From positions 430,171-494,170 of the forward strand of contig NZ_QGGV01000003.1 of assembly GCF_003148765.1 (NCBI RefSeq): DNA of 64,000 nucleotides, in the 5' to 3' direction. This stretch comes from Silicimonas algicola. Its GTDB lineage: Bacteria; Pseudomonadota; Alphaproteobacteria; Rhodobacterales; Rhodobacteraceae. The notes beneath the pieces were generated by a model. The model had not been told where the DNA came from, made no database searches, and worked only from the letters and a program-made list of their open reading frames with translations. Position 1 is the stretch's first letter. Every line of letters begins with the position of its first letter. Positions 1-8,692 of this stretch are shown here, one piece after another. A program made the position numbers and the translations under genes.

Positions 1-332
1 CCGCCGTGAACCCGGCCGCGCTGAACGAGGCCGACATGGACCAGGCCGTGGTCGAGAAGGAACGCTCGATCCAGATCGACATCGCGCGCGAAAGCGGCAA
101 GCCCGAGGCTGTCATCGAGAAGATGATCGTGGGCCGGATGAAGAAGTTCGTCGCCGAAGCGACGCTTCTGAACCAGGCCTTCGTCGTCAACCCGGACCTG
201 ACCGTCGGCAAGGCGGCCGAGGCCGCGGGCATGACCGTGACGGGTTTCGTCCGCATGGAAGTCGGCGAAGGCATCGAGAAGAAGACCGAGGATTTCGCGG
301 CCGAAGTCGCCAAGACGGCGCGCGGCGCCTGA
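1..332 (+). CDS. tsf: Elongation factor Ts, C-terminal part (cut by window edge)
   Basis: This is the last 110 or so residues of elongation factor Ts, the guanine nucleotide exchange factor that regenerates EF-Tu-GTP during translation in the cytoplasm. The frame is open from the first bases of the window, so the true start lies outside it. The tail shows the typical EF-Ts end: an AVVEKER segment, then [20 protein letters not shown], then a run through [10 protein letters not shown] and a final [13 protein letters not shown]. The stop is a TGA at the right edge. In most bacteria tsf follows rpsB, which would lie to the left. A strong hairpin begins 14 bases after the stop, but its uridine tract would be on the other strand. 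Confidence 0.96.
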   Translation, partial: AVNPAALNEADMDQAVVEKERSIQIDIARESGKPEAVIEKMIVGRMKKFVAEATLLNQAFVVNPDLTVGKAAEAAGMTVTGFVRMEVGEGIEKKTEDFAAEVAKTARGA

Positions 333-340
333 TCGCCCAA

Positions 341-373
341 AAAAAGGCGGTGCCGCCGGGACGCGGCACCGCC
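341..373 (-). terminator. Intrinsic terminator oriented for minus-strand transcripts
   Basis: A perfect 11-bp stem (346-356 pairs with 363-373) with a 6-base loop follows a run of seven adenines on the plus strand. Read on the minus strand this is stem then seven thymines, a textbook rho-independent terminator. Read on the plus strand there is no T-run after the stem, so it would be a weak terminator for tsf even though it sits just after that gene. The nearest minus-strand gene, phoB, ends about 400 bases to the right. Confidence 0.75.
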
Positions 374-771
374 TGACCACCATAACGCTCCCGGCACGCC
401 GCCATTGGGGATGAGGTAAGGGGCGCACCTCGTACTCGTTCTCTGGAATGCCAGCCTCACGACGTGAATGCGCCGATCCGCCAGCTTCGGTTTCACCCGA
501 TTCCTCCCGTCAATTGACCCGGCGCACACCGGGGTTCGGGAAGGCTGCGTTCCTTGGCTAGAATGCCATCACTCACGGAACGGCCGAATTATCTCCTAAA
601 AGTTTCCCTATGGGAAGCCGGCACGAGATGGGGCGGGCGTAAACATTGCGTTCGCACATAAGTGTAGCCGGCACGCCACGGACTTTCATCGGCGTCGCAG
701 TGCAAGGCACTGGGCTGACTGCCAAATCGCAATATTACATAATACCGATTATGCGCTTTAAAGCTAGACCA
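374..771. other. Gene-free region between convergent tsf and phoB
   Basis: About 400 bases with no convincing gene. I see no tRNA-like T-loop and no recognised RNA family. It holds a short palindrome (TTCCC-TAT-GGGAA, 604-616), a hairpin of 6 bp (CGTTCC/GGAACG around 560-590) and two copies of GCCGGCACG near 617 and 667. A minus-strand frame opens with a good ribosome binding site at a GTG (496) but runs straight through the terminator into antisense tsf, so I do not call it. The terminator at the left end faces this region, which leaves room for an unrecognised minus-strand small RNA. Confidence 0.4.
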
Positions 772-1461
772 TCAACCAAGCGCATATCCCGCACCCCTGA
801 CCGTCCGCACCGGGTCTTCCCCGCCGTGGACGCAGAGCGCCTTCCGCAGCCGTCCGATGTGAACGTCGACCGTACGCGTGTCGACATAGATGTCCCGCCC
901 CCAGACGCGGTCGAGAAGCTGTTCGCGCGACCAGACCCGTCCAGGCTTCTCCATGAAGGTCGACAGAAGCCGGAACTCGGTCGGCCCCAGCTTCACCGGC
1001 GCACCGGAACGCGTCACACGATGCGTCTCGGCGTCGAGAGCGATGTCCTCGAACTCCAACCGCTCGCCCACGGTCGCGGGCCGCGTGCGGCGCAACTGCG
1101 TGCGGACGCGCGCCATCAGCTCGATGACCGAGTACGGCTTCACGACGTAATCGTCCGCCCCGGTCTCGAGCCCCCTCACGCGGTCGGCCTCCTCGGCCCG
1201 CGCAGTTAACATAATCACGGGAATGGCCCGCGTGTCGTTTCGCGCCTTCAGCCGCCGGCAGACCTCGATGCCGGACACGCCCGGCAGCATCCAGTCCAGG
1301 ATGATGACGTCGGGCTGCGCCTCCTCGACGGCGATAAGGGCCTCGTCGCCGGTTTCGGCATGGGTGACGCCATAGCCCTCGGCCTGAAGGTTGTAGGCCA
1401 GCACCTCTCGCTGCGCGGGTTCGTCCTCGATCACCAGGACCATGGGCTGTTGCGCGGACAT
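772..1461 (-). CDS. phoB: Phosphate regulon response regulator PhoB
   Basis: OmpR/PhoB-class response regulator of 229 residues. An N-terminal receiver (about 5-122) has the acidic pocket E12-D13, the phosphate-accepting Asp56 in the IILDWMLP motif and Lys108 in DDYVVKPY. The C-terminal winged-helix DNA-binding domain (about 130-228) ends in VDVHIGRLRKAL and a VRTVRGAGY wing. When phosphorylated by PhoR under phosphate limitation it binds PHO boxes and turns on pst and other genes. It is the last gene of the block, four bases after phoU, so it is probably made from the same transcript and is autoregulated through the PHO box before pstS. Confidence 0.95.
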   Translation of the reverse strand: MSAQQPMVLVIEDEPAQREVLAYNLQAEGYGVTHAETGDEALIAVEEAQPDVIILDWMLPGVSGIEVCRRLKARNDTRAIPVIMLTARAEEADRVRGLETGADDYVVKPYSVIELMARVRTQLRRTRPATVGERLEFEDIALDAETHRVTRSGAPVKLGPTEFRLLSTFMEKPGRVWSREQLLDRVWGRDIYVDTRTVDVHIGRLRKALCVHGGEDPVRTVRGAGYALG

Positions 1462-1465
1462 GGGT

Positions 1466-2173
1466 CTATTCCTCGGACACGTAGGCCGTCACGTCCTGCT
1501 TCTGACGGGACTCGTCGGGAAGCGCGCCGGTCACCAGATAGACCACCTGCTCGGCCATGTTGGTGACGTGGTCGCCCATCCGTTCGATGTTCTTGGCGAT
1601 GAAATGCAGGTGCATGCAGGGCGTGATGTTGCGCGGGTCTTCCATCATGAAGGTCAGAAGCTCGCGGAACAGCGCGTTGTAAAGCTGGTCCACGTCCTCG
1701 TCGCGCTGGATCACGTCGGCGGCGAGCGCCGCGTCGCGCTGGACATAGGCGTCAAGCGCATCCTTCAGCATCAGCTGCACCTCGCGCGCCATCTTGCGGA
1801 TCGACACCGACGCACTTCCCACGGGCGGCGTTTCGGCCAGAACCGTCGTCCGCTTGGCCATGTTCTTGGCATAGTCGCCGCAGCGCTCGAGGTTGGCGCT
1901 GATCTTGATGACCGTCATCACCGTGCGCAGGTCGCGCGCGGTCGGCGCGCGCAGCGCGATCACCCGCGTCGCCTCGGCGTTGACCTGCTCTTCCAGGGCG
2001 TCGATGGCGCGGTCGCCCTTCCGCACGCTGTCCGCCAGTTCGAGGTCGCGGGCCTCGAGCGACTTGGCGCCATCGAGGATCGCGGTCTCGACGAGACCGC
2101 CCATCTTCATCAGCATGGCCTGCACCCGTTCCAGGTCACGGTCGAAGGCCGAGGCGATATGCGCGTTGTTCAT
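1466..2173 (-). CDS. phoU: Phosphate signalling protein PhoU
   Basis: Protein of 235 residues made of two tandem PhoU three-helix domains. Each carries the metal-binding acidic motif of the family, seen around NLERCGDYAKNMAKR (about 105-119) and NIERMGDHVTNMAEQ (about 205-219). PhoU links the Pst transporter to PhoR and damps the Pho response when phosphate is plentiful. It lies between pstB (11-base gap) and phoB (4-base gap) in the same direction, the usual alphaproteobacterial order. The ATG is preceded by a GAGAGAG-type ribosome binding site. Confidence 0.95.
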   Translation of the reverse strand: MNNAHIASAFDRDLERVQAMLMKMGGLVETAILDGAKSLEARDLELADSVRKGDRAIDALEEQVNAEATRVIALRAPTARDLRTVMTVIKISANLERCGDYAKNMAKRTTVLAETPPVGSASVSIRKMAREVQLMLKDALDAYVQRDAALAADVIQRDEDVDQLYNALFRELLTFMMEDPRNITPCMHLHFIAKNIERMGDHVTNMAEQVVYLVTGALPDESRQKQDVTAYVSEE

Positions 2174-2184
2174 CTGTCTCTCTC

Positions 2185-2982
2185 CTACCCGATCCGGCCC
2201 GTGATGTAGCTTTCGGTCCGCGTGTCGCGCGGGTTCTGGAAGATGGTGTCGGTGTCGTCGTATTCGACGAGGTGTCCGAGGTGGAAGAAGGCCGTCTTCT
2301 GGCTGACCCGCGCCGCCTGCTGCATCGAGTGCGTGACGATCACGACCGAGAAGTTCTGGCGCAGCTCGTCGATCAGCTCCTCGACCTGCGCCGTGGCGAT
2401 GGGGTCGAGCGCGGAACAGGGCTCGTCCATCAGAAGCACCTCGGGCGCAGTGGCGACGGCGCGCGCGATGCAGAGCCGCTGCTGCTGGCCGCCCGACAGA
2501 CCGGTCCCCGGCTCGGCCAGCCGGTCTTTAGCTTCGTCCCACAAGGCCGCGCGGCGCAACGAATTTTCCACGATTTCGTCCAGCTCGGCCTTGTTGCGGG
2601 ACAGGCCGTGGATGCGGGGTCCGTAGGCCACGTTGTCGTAGATCGACTTCGGGAACGGGTTCGGCTTCTGGAACACCATGCCCACCTTGGCGCGCAACTG
2701 CACCGGGTCCACCGAGGGCGCATAGATGTCCTCGCCGTCGAGCGTGATCCTGCCCGTGACGCGCGCCGTGGGGATCGTGTCGTTCATCCGGTTGAGGCAC
2801 CGCAGGAAGGTCGACTTGCCACAGCCCGACGGTCCGATGAAGGCCGTCACCGTGCGCTCTTCGATGTCGACCGAGACGTCCTTCAGCGCATGGCTCTCGC
2901 CATAGAAGACGTCCACGCCCTCGGCCGCGATCTTGATCTCGTTCATGGTGGTCTTCCGGTCTATCAAACGCATGTCGTTCAT
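2185..2982 (-). CDS. pstB: Phosphate ABC transporter ATP-binding protein PstB
   Basis: Cytoplasmic ATPase of the PstSCAB phosphate importer, 265 residues. It shows Walker A (GPSGCGKST), a Q-loop (VFQKPNPFP, typical of PstB), the ABC signature LSGGQQQRL, Walker [13 protein letters not shown] and the switch His in [12 protein letters not shown]. An in-frame ATG lies 13 codons downstream, but the outer ATG has an AAGGAGA ribosome binding site six bases before it, so I keep the longer form. It is 13 bases downstream of pstA and is probably cotranscribed with it. Confidence 0.96.
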   Translation of the reverse strand: MNDMRLIDRKTTMNEIKIAAEGVDVFYGESHALKDVSVDIEERTVTAFIGPSGCGKSTFLRCLNRMNDTIPTARVTGRITLDGEDIYAPSVDPVQLRAKVGMVFQKPNPFPKSIYDNVAYGPRIHGLSRNKAELDEIVENSLRRAALWDEAKDRLAEPGTGLSGGQQQRLCIARAVATAPEVLLMDEPCSALDPIATAQVEELIDELRQNFSVVIVTHSMQQAARVSQKTAFFHLGHLVEYDDTDTIFQNPRDTRTESYITGRIG

Positions 2983-2995
2983 GGCTCGGTCTCCT

Positions 2996-4330
2996 TTACC
3001 AGCGACGCTCGAAGCGGCGGCGCAGGACGACGGCGATCGCGTTCATGATGAAGAGGAACACCAGAAGCACGATGATGGCGCCCGAGGCCCTTTCGATGAA
3101 AGCGGGATCGGCGCGCTGTGTCCAGTTGAAGACCTGGACCGGCAGCGCTGTGGCGGGTTCGAAGAAGCCTTCCGGCGGCGCCGAGGGATACTCGCGCACG
3201 AAGGCGACCATCCCGATGAGAAGAAGCGGCGCGGTCTCGCCCAGGGCCTGCGCGAGCCCTATGATGGTGCCGGTCATGATCCCGGGGCCCGCCAGCGGCA
3301 GGACATGGTGGAACACCGTCTGCATCTTCGAGGCCCCTACCCCGAGTGCTGCCTCGCGGATCGACGGCGGCACGGCCGTCAGCGAGGCGCGCGTCGTGAT
3401 GATGATGGTCGGCAGCGTCATCAGCGTCAGCACCAGCCCGCCCACTATCGGCGCCGACTGCGGCAGGCCGACGAAGTTGATGAAGATGGCGAGGCCGAGG
3501 ATGCCGAAGACGATCGAGGGCACGGCGGCCAGGTTCGAGATGTTCACCTCGATCAGGTCGGTCAGCCGGTTTCTCGGAGCGAATTCCTCGAGGTAGATCG
3601 ACGCCGCGACCCCGATCGGCAGGGCGAGGCCCAGGACGATCAGCATCATGTAGAAGGATCCCAGGATCGCGACGCCAAGGCCCGAGACCTCGGGCCGGTT
3701 CTCGGACGCGTCGGGCCAGGTGATGAAGTTCCAGTTGAACCGCGTCTCGAGAAGCCCCGCCTCCTTCAGCGCGTCGGCGAAGCGAAGCTGCGCGGGCGTG
3801 ACGTTCGAGTCGCGCTCGGCCGACTGCATCGTGACGCGGCCCTTGTAGTAGCCGTCGATGCGCCCGTCGGCGACGAATTCGAACCGCCGCGTCTCTCCGA
3901 CCAACTCGGGATTGGCGAGCACGACGTCGCGCATCTGCGCGGACGCCTCCTTCGAGATCAGATCCTCGGGCTTGTCGAGGCCTTCGATCTCGATGCCGTT
4001 GGCCGCAATCGTCGAGGCCATTGCGTCCTTGATAAGCGGCGCATAGCCGAAGGTCGTGACCTTTGCCATTTCCACCGGATTGCGGTTGCCCGACTTGTCC
4101 AGCTTCGCCGCGTCGAGCGTGACGTCGAGCGAGATGTAGGTCTGCATGAAGGCCCCGGCCCCGTTGCGGACGATCGAGGTCAGAAGGAACACGAGCGCTA
4201 TGACCGCCAGCGAGACGGCGATGGCGCCATAAAGCCGGAAGCGCTTCTCGGAGGCATTGCGCTTCCGCGTGTGCGCGTCGGCGACAAGCGTGCCCCGAAC
4301 GGGCGCTGCCCCTGCGGTCATGTCGGTCAT
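2996..4330 (-). CDS. pstA: Phosphate ABC transporter permease PstA
   Basis: Inner-membrane permease, 444 residues, much longer than the E. coli protein of about 296. The extra N-terminal part has one membrane anchor near 33-55 and a large soluble segment to about 200 (the DUF3333-type extension common in alphaproteobacteria). The permease core follows, with the inner-membrane loop motif [25 protein letters not shown] cut here into its EAALG and VLPLA parts. It pairs with PstC to form the phosphate channel. Its start overlaps the pstC stop by four bases (ATGA), which suggests translational coupling. Confidence 0.94.
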   Translation of the reverse strand: MTDMTAGAAPVRGTLVADAHTRKRNASEKRFRLYGAIAVSLAVIALVFLLTSIVRNGAGAFMQTYISLDVTLDAAKLDKSGNRNPVEMAKVTTFGYAPLIKDAMASTIAANGIEIEGLDKPEDLISKEASAQMRDVVLANPELVGETRRFEFVADGRIDGYYKGRVTMQSAERDSNVTPAQLRFADALKEAGLLETRFNWNFITWPDASENRPEVSGLGVAILGSFYMMLIVLGLALPIGVAASIYLEEFAPRNRLTDLIEVNISNLAAVPSIVFGILGLAIFINFVGLPQSAPIVGGLVLTLMTLPTIIITTRASLTAVPPSIREAALGVGASKMQTVFHHVLPLAGPGIMTGTIIGLAQALGETAPLLLIGMVAFVREYPSAPPEGFFEPATALPVQVFNWTQRADPAFIERASGAIIVLLVFLFIMNAIAVVLRRRFERRW

Positions 4331-5799
4331 TCGTACTGCTCCCGGTAGCGGCGCACGATCCAGAGGGCCAGGACGTTCAGCCCCAGCGTGATGACGAAAA
4401 GCGTGAGGCCGAGCGCGAAGGCCACCAGCGTCTCGGGCGACGAGAAGTCGGTGTCGCCGGTCAGCTGGCTGACGATCTTGACGGTGATCGTCGTCATCGC
4501 CTGGAACGGGTTCACCACCTCGCCCAGACCCTGGTTGAACTGCGCCGCCGCCGCACCTGCGCCCAGGACGACGATCATCGTCTCGCCGATGGCGCGGCTC
4601 GCGGCCAGAAGGATCGCGCCGACGATGCCCGGAAGGGCCGCGGGCACGATCACCTGCTTGATCGTCTCGGACTGCGTCGCCCCCAGACCGTAGGAGCCGT
4701 CCCGCAGCGACTGCGGCACCGCGTTGATGATGTCGTCGGACAGCGAGGACACGAAGGGAATGAGCATGATCCCCATGACGAGACCCGCCGTCATCACGCT
4801 CGACGAACTGTTGCCGAAGCCGAGCGGCTGCGCCAGCCAGTCGCGCAGCATCGGCCCCACGGTAATCAGCGCGAACAGGCCGTAGACGATGGTGGGGATG
4901 CCGGCGAGGATCTCGATGGCGGGCTTGGCCAGGGTGCGGACGCGTTTCGTTGCGTATTCCGACAGGTAGATGGCGGCAAAGAGCCCGATCGGGACCGCGA
5001 CCAGAAGCGCGATCAGCGAAATGTAAAGCGTGCCCCAGAGCAAGGGCAGGATCGCCAGCTCGGAGTTGCCGCGGAAATCAGGCGCCCAGTTGGTGCCGAG
5101 GAAGAACTTCTGCCAGGGATAGGCCTCGAAGAAGTTGGCCGTCTCGAAGAGCATCGACAGGACGATCCCGAGCGTCGTCAGGATCGCGACCAGCGCGGCG
5201 CCGAGGAGCATGAAGAGGATGCCGCGCTCGACGGTGTTCCGCGCGCGAAAGTCCTTGTCCGTCATGCGCCACGACAGGGCCAGACCGCCCAGGGCCGCGG
5301 CGAGGACGGCGACCCCCATCCAGGTCCGCCAGCCGTCGGTCTCGGCGCGATAGGCCTCGGCCGCGGCCTTCACCGCGGGCGTCATCGGCGTGCCGAGGGC
5401 GACGCCGACGGCCGCCATCTCGTCCTGAAGCGCCTCGGGCGTCATCGCGGCGATGTCGTCCGCATCCGCGCCCCGCGCTTCGAGCACCGACAGCCCCTCC
5501 GCCACCCGGCGCACGTCGCTCATCACCAGCCCGCGCGAGGACCCCTGGCCTATGGCGCTGTCGGGGATCAGGCCGGTGACATGGCGGTCGACAAGGAACG
5601 GCTGGACCAGCATCCACAGCACGAAAAGGCCGAGGGCGGGGGTCAGCACCGTCAGCGCGACGTTCCAGCCGTAATAGGCCGGCAGCGAATGAAGCCGCCG
5701 CGCATCGCCTCCGGCCGAGGTCATCGCCCTCGCCCGTCCCGCGACGAAGCCGAGGGCGGCCAGTGCGGCGATGGCCAGGATCAGCCAGGTTGTCGGCAT
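4327..5799 (-). CDS. pstC: Phosphate ABC transporter permease PstC
   Basis: Inner-membrane permease, 490 residues. It has an N-terminal membrane segment at the very start, further hydrophobic segments near 48-70 and 158-180, and then the permease core from about 200 onward. The core has the motif DGSYGLGATQSETIKQVIVP, which contacts PstB. Like PstA it carries a long N-terminal extension compared with the enterobacterial protein. The gap to pstS upstream is 73 bases, long enough for an RNA hairpin that lowers permease expression relative to the binding protein, though I cannot show one convincingly. Confidence 0.94.
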   Translation of the reverse strand: MPTTWLILAIAALAALGFVAGRARAMTSAGGDARRLHSLPAYYGWNVALTVLTPALGLFVLWMLVQPFLVDRHVTGLIPDSAIGQGSSRGLVMSDVRRVAEGLSVLEARGADADDIAAMTPEALQDEMAAVGVALGTPMTPAVKAAAEAYRAETDGWRTWMGVAVLAAALGGLALSWRMTDKDFRARNTVERGILFMLLGAALVAILTTLGIVLSMLFETANFFEAYPWQKFFLGTNWAPDFRGNSELAILPLLWGTLYISLIALLVAVPIGLFAAIYLSEYATKRVRTLAKPAIEILAGIPTIVYGLFALITVGPMLRDWLAQPLGFGNSSSSVMTAGLVMGIMLIPFVSSLSDDIINAVPQSLRDGSYGLGATQSETIKQVIVPAALPGIVGAILLAASRAIGETMIVVLGAGAAAAQFNQGLGEVVNPFQAMTTITVKIVSQLTGDTDFSSPETLVAFALGLTLFVITLGLNVLALWIVRRYREQYE

Positions 5800-5872
5800 C
5801 GCTCGGTCCCCTTCGGCAGGCAGAGGGAGGGAGCCATGACGCCCCCTCCCCCGGTTTCGTGACGTCCCGTTC

Positions 5873-6913
5873 TTACGAGCCCGACGCCATCGTCTCTTCG
5901 TTCTCGATTATGGCTTGCGTGCCCGACAGCTCGGGATCGCTGACGAGGCCGTACTCGGCGAGCGGACCGTCGGGACCCGCGATCTCGTCGGCGACGAAGA
6001 ACTGGGCGTATTCCTTCAGGCCCGGGATGACGCCCAGGTGAGCGGCCTTGATGTAGAAGTACAGCGGACGCGACACCGGATAGTTGCCGGTCGAGATCGT
6101 CTCGACGGTCGGTTCGATGCCGCCCATGGTCGCGACCTTCAGCTTGTCCTGGTTGTTCTCGTAGAACGCGAGGCCGAAGACGCCGACGCCGTTCGGGTTG
6201 GCGTCGATGCGGGCGAGCGTCTCGGTGTAGTCGCCGTCGATGTCGACCGACCGGCCGTCGGTGCGGACCGACATGCACTTGTCTTCGGCGTCGTCTTCGG
6301 TGACGCCCGAGGCGACCATGGCTTCCATCGCGCCCGAGGCTTCGCAGCCGGCGAGAAGGACCTTCTCCTCGAACACTTCACGCGTGCCGTGCTTCGTGCC
6401 GGGGATGAAGGCCATGATCTCGGCGTCGGGGAGCGACGCGTCGATCTCGGACCATTTGGTGTAGGGGTTCGCGGTCAGCGCGCCGTCGACCATGACCTCG
6501 CCTGCCATCGCCTTGTACCACTGGTCGGGCGTGAAGGCGGTGAACTCGGGACCGTCGATCTGGCTGGCGAAGACGATGCCGTCATAGCCGATGCGGACCT
6601 CGATGATGTCGGTCACGCCGGCGGCGGCGCAGGCCTCGACCTCGCCCTCGCGGATTTTCCGCGACGAGTTGGCGATGTCGATGGTGTTCTCGCCGACGCC
6701 CTCGCAGAAGCGCTTGAGACCGGCAGACGACCCGCCCGATTCAACGACCGGCGTCGGGAAGTCGAAATTCTCGCCGAAGGCTTCGGCCACGATCGAGGCA
6801 TAGGGCAGCACGGTGGACGACCCGGCGACCTGCACCTGATCGCGGGCCACGGCGACGGTCGCGGAGGCGGCGAGGATCGCCAGGGTCGAGGCGGTCAGCT
6901 TCGCGTTCATCAT
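5873..6913 (-). CDS. pstS: Periplasmic phosphate-binding protein PstS
   Basis: Substrate-binding protein of the Pst importer, 346 residues, with a Sec signal peptide (two Met then a hydrophobic stretch ending ATVAVA, about residues 1-23). The mature start has the phosphate-loop motif AGSSTVLPYA, and a second binding loop is seen in SGGSSAGLKRFCEG. PstS captures phosphate in the periplasm and hands it to PstCA. An AGGAG ribosome binding site lies 8-12 bases before the ATG. It is the first gene of the pst operon, directly downstream of a PHO box. Confidence 0.94.
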   Translation of the reverse strand: MMNAKLTASTLAILAASATVAVARDQVQVAGSSTVLPYASIVAEAFGENFDFPTPVVESGGSSAGLKRFCEGVGENTIDIANSSRKIREGEVEACAAAGVTDIIEVRIGYDGIVFASQIDGPEFTAFTPDQWYKAMAGEVMVDGALTANPYTKWSEIDASLPDAEIMAFIPGTKHGTREVFEEKVLLAGCEASGAMEAMVASGVTEDDAEDKCMSVRTDGRSVDIDGDYTETLARIDANPNGVGVFGLAFYENNQDKLKVATMGGIEPTVETISTGNYPVSRPLYFYIKAAHLGVIPGLKEYAQFFVADEIAGPDGPLAEYGLVSDPELSGTQAIIENEETMASGS

Positions 6914-6989
6914 GGGACAGTACTCCTGAATATCACGGGACCGCCCGTCGCGGCCCTTGCTGCCGGTTCCTAAGGACCCGCGCCCAAGC

Positions 6990-7022
6990 TTTTGTGACAG
7001 AAGCGTAACAGTTATATGACGC
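6990..7022 (-). promoter_or_regulatory. PHO box (PhoB-binding repeats) upstream of pstS
   Basis: On the minus strand three 11-base units stand in tandem: GCGTCATATAA, CTGTTACGCTT and CTGTCACAAAA. The last two form an 18-base box (6994-7011) matching the CTGTCAT-N4-CTGTCAY consensus at all but two positions. The site begins 77 bases before the pstS start codon. PhoB made by the last gene of this operon is the expected binder, giving positive autoregulation under phosphate starvation. Confidence 0.8.
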
Positions 7023-7037
7023 TCGGCGGGGCGAGTG

Positions 7038-7052
7038 TTAACAAGAGGTTAC
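7038..7052. promoter_or_regulatory. Candidate CtrA-like site TTAA-N7-TTAC
   Basis: The plus strand reads TTAACAAGAGGTTAC, which fits the CtrA consensus TTAA-N7-TTAA with one mismatch in the second half. It lies 15 bases upstream of the PHO box. The same pattern TTAAC-N4-GGTTAC occurs upstream of ctrA at 35175. A chance match cannot be excluded. Confidence 0.35.
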
Positions 7053-7101
7053 ACAGCGATCCCGGCCCTGGAGCAGGCGCCGTCCGCGCGAATCCCCTGG
7101 A

Positions 7102-8133
7102 TCAGCCGACCGGCCCCGCCGGCAGAACCACCGAGAATCGGCTCCCCTGCCCCGGCGTGCTCTCGATGACGAGGCGGCCTCGGTGCCTGTTGACGATGTG
7201 CTTCACGATGGCGAGGCCAAGGCCCGTCCCGCCCCTCTCGCGTGAGCGGTGGCTGTCGATTCGGTAGAATCGCTCGGTCAGCCTCGGGATGTGCAGCGAA
7301 TCGATGCCGGGTCCGGTGTCCGTTACCGAAAGCACCACAGCCGGCCCCCTGAGCCGCGGATTGTCGTCTTCGCGCGCCAGCGACAAAACGACCGAGGCGC
7401 CCCGGCCGGAGTACTTGATCGCGTTCTCCAGAAGGTTCGTCGCGACCTGCGAAAGCTGGTCCGCATCGCCCGCGATCTCGGCTGGCTCGTCCATCCCCTC
7501 GCGCACCAGCGTCACACCATTGTCGGCCGCGAGAGGATCGAGCGTCACCGCGGTCGCCCGCGCCAGGGCCGCGAGGTCGACCCGGCGCGTCGGCCGGACA
7601 CGTTCATCAGCCTCGACGCGACTGAGCGACAGCAGATCCGAGACCAGCCGGTTCATTCGTCGCGCCTCGCGTTCCATGACGTCGAGAAACCGCGCCCGGG
7701 CCGCCGCGTCGTCCTTGGCGGCTCCCCGCAGGGTCTCGATGAAGCCGATCAGCGCGGTCAGCGGAGTCTTCAGTTCGTGGCTCACGTTCGCCACGAAATC
7801 CCGCCGCATCTGCCCCGCTTCCTCCATTGCGGTCCGGTCCTCGAAAGTGACCAGAACGCCCGCCTCCCCCGGCACCGGCCTGCACCTGGCCTGCCAGGTC
7901 GTCTCGCGCCGGGCCTCTGTCGTCAGGTAGCGACAGTCGGTCGGCTCGCGCGTCTCCAGCGACCGCTCCACCGCGTCGAGAAGTCCAGGCTGACGCAGGA
8001 CGGTGATGTAGTGCCGGTCGACCAGCGCCGCCCCGAAGAGCGTCCGCGCGCCCCCGTTCGCGGCCGTCACGCGCCCGTCTCCGGCCACCAGAATGGCCGG
8101 CACGGCGATGGCCTCGATGATCCCTGCGCTCAT
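7102..8133 (-). CDS. phoR: Phosphate regulon sensor histidine kinase PhoR
   Basis: Histidine kinase of 343 residues that phosphorylates PhoB. An N-terminal PAS-like domain (about 5-100) is followed by HisKA with the phosphorylated His119 in NVSHELKTPLTAL, and HATPase_c with the N box (NLLENAIKYS), G1 box (VTDTGPGI) and G2 box (GGTGLGLAIVKH). No convincing membrane segment is present, unlike E. coli PhoR, so it is probably recruited to the membrane by PhoU or Pst. I chose the ATG with AAAGGA seven bases upstream; a start 15 codons earlier lacks such a site. It is separated from pstS by the PHO-box region. Confidence 0.92.
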   Translation of the reverse strand: MSAGIIEAIAVPAILVAGDGRVTAANGGARTLFGAALVDRHYITVLRQPGLLDAVERSLETREPTDCRYLTTEARRETTWQARCRPVPGEAGVLVTFEDRTAMEEAGQMRRDFVANVSHELKTPLTALIGFIETLRGAAKDDAAARARFLDVMEREARRMNRLVSDLLSLSRVEADERVRPTRRVDLAALARATAVTLDPLAADNGVTLVREGMDEPAEIAGDADQLSQVATNLLENAIKYSGRGASVVLSLAREDDNPRLRGPAVVLSVTDTGPGIDSLHIPRLTERFYRIDSHRSRERGGTGLGLAIVKHIVNRHRGRLVIESTPGQGSRFSVVLPAGPVG

Positions 8134-8308
8134 CGCCTCGTCCTTTCGTCCTGCATGACTTACCCGCCGCCCGCGCATCGCGGAAGTGCCCTCCGGATGA
8201 TAGGGTTCAAGCGAGGTTGTTCACCTTTAGGTTGCGCTGCGCGTTGGAATCCTTCTAGATTATTCGAAAACTGACAATTCAACCTGGGACAGAGTGGAGA
8301 AGGACTTA

Positions 8309-8692
8309 ATGGGAAGAGTAAGCTCCTTGGGCGGCATGCGTGCCGTTGCCGCCCTTGATATGCGGCGCGTGATGCGCGTCGTGGCGATCGCAGTCGGAGA
8401 GCCGGTCGAATGGTCGCAGGCCGGCAACGCCCTGCCGGGCGCCGGAGTGGCTTTCGTGTCGATCGAGGAGGTGACGGAGGCGCTGATCGCGCTCCATGCG
8501 CCGACGGTCGTATTCTCGCCCGTCGTCGCCCGCCGGTTCGATTGCATCGACCTGGCCATGCGCCTCAGCCAGATCGGCTACCTGGGCCCCTATCGCGCGA
8601 TCGCGAAGGATCTGCCGCGGCCCGACCTGATCGAACGCGAGGTGCGCCAGGCCTTTCCCAACATCGACTTCGCCATCGTGCTGGACGACTAG
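8309..8692 (+). CDS. Conserved hypothetical protein (degenerate receiver-like)
   Basis: Protein of 127 residues that I do not recognise by name. After a short basic start it has an alternating strand/helix pattern (VVAIAVG, VAFVSIEEV, TVVFSPVVA, IGYLGPYRAI, IDFAIVL) like a response-regulator receiver without its aspartate pocket. It ends in two Asp. The ATG is preceded by GAGAAGGA at a good distance; a GTG five codons upstream is less likely. It is divergent from phoR and convergent with the PLP enzyme, with which it shares four bases (CTAG) at the stop codons. Confidence 0.75.
   Translation: MGRVSSLGGMRAVAALDMRRVMRVVAIAVGEPVEWSQAGNALPGAGVAFVSIEEVTEALIALHAPTVVFSPVVARRFDCIDLAMRLSQIGYLGPYRAIAKDLPRPDLIEREVRQAFPNIDFAIVLDD

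Noticed and set aside
345-496. Minus-strand GTG frame with GGGAGG upstream
   Set aside because: It has a good ribosome binding site but no stop before the terminator hairpin and runs on antisense to tsf. No recognisable protein.
374-771. 6S, RNase P, SRP or tRNA gene in the tsf-phoB gap
   Set aside because: None of the conserved cores (tRNA T-loop, RNase P GAGGAAAGTC, SRP GGAA tetraloop context) was found.
7036-7056. Second PHO box
   Set aside because: The CTGTGTA and CTTGTTA units are out of phase with the 11-base period and better read as a CtrA-like motif.
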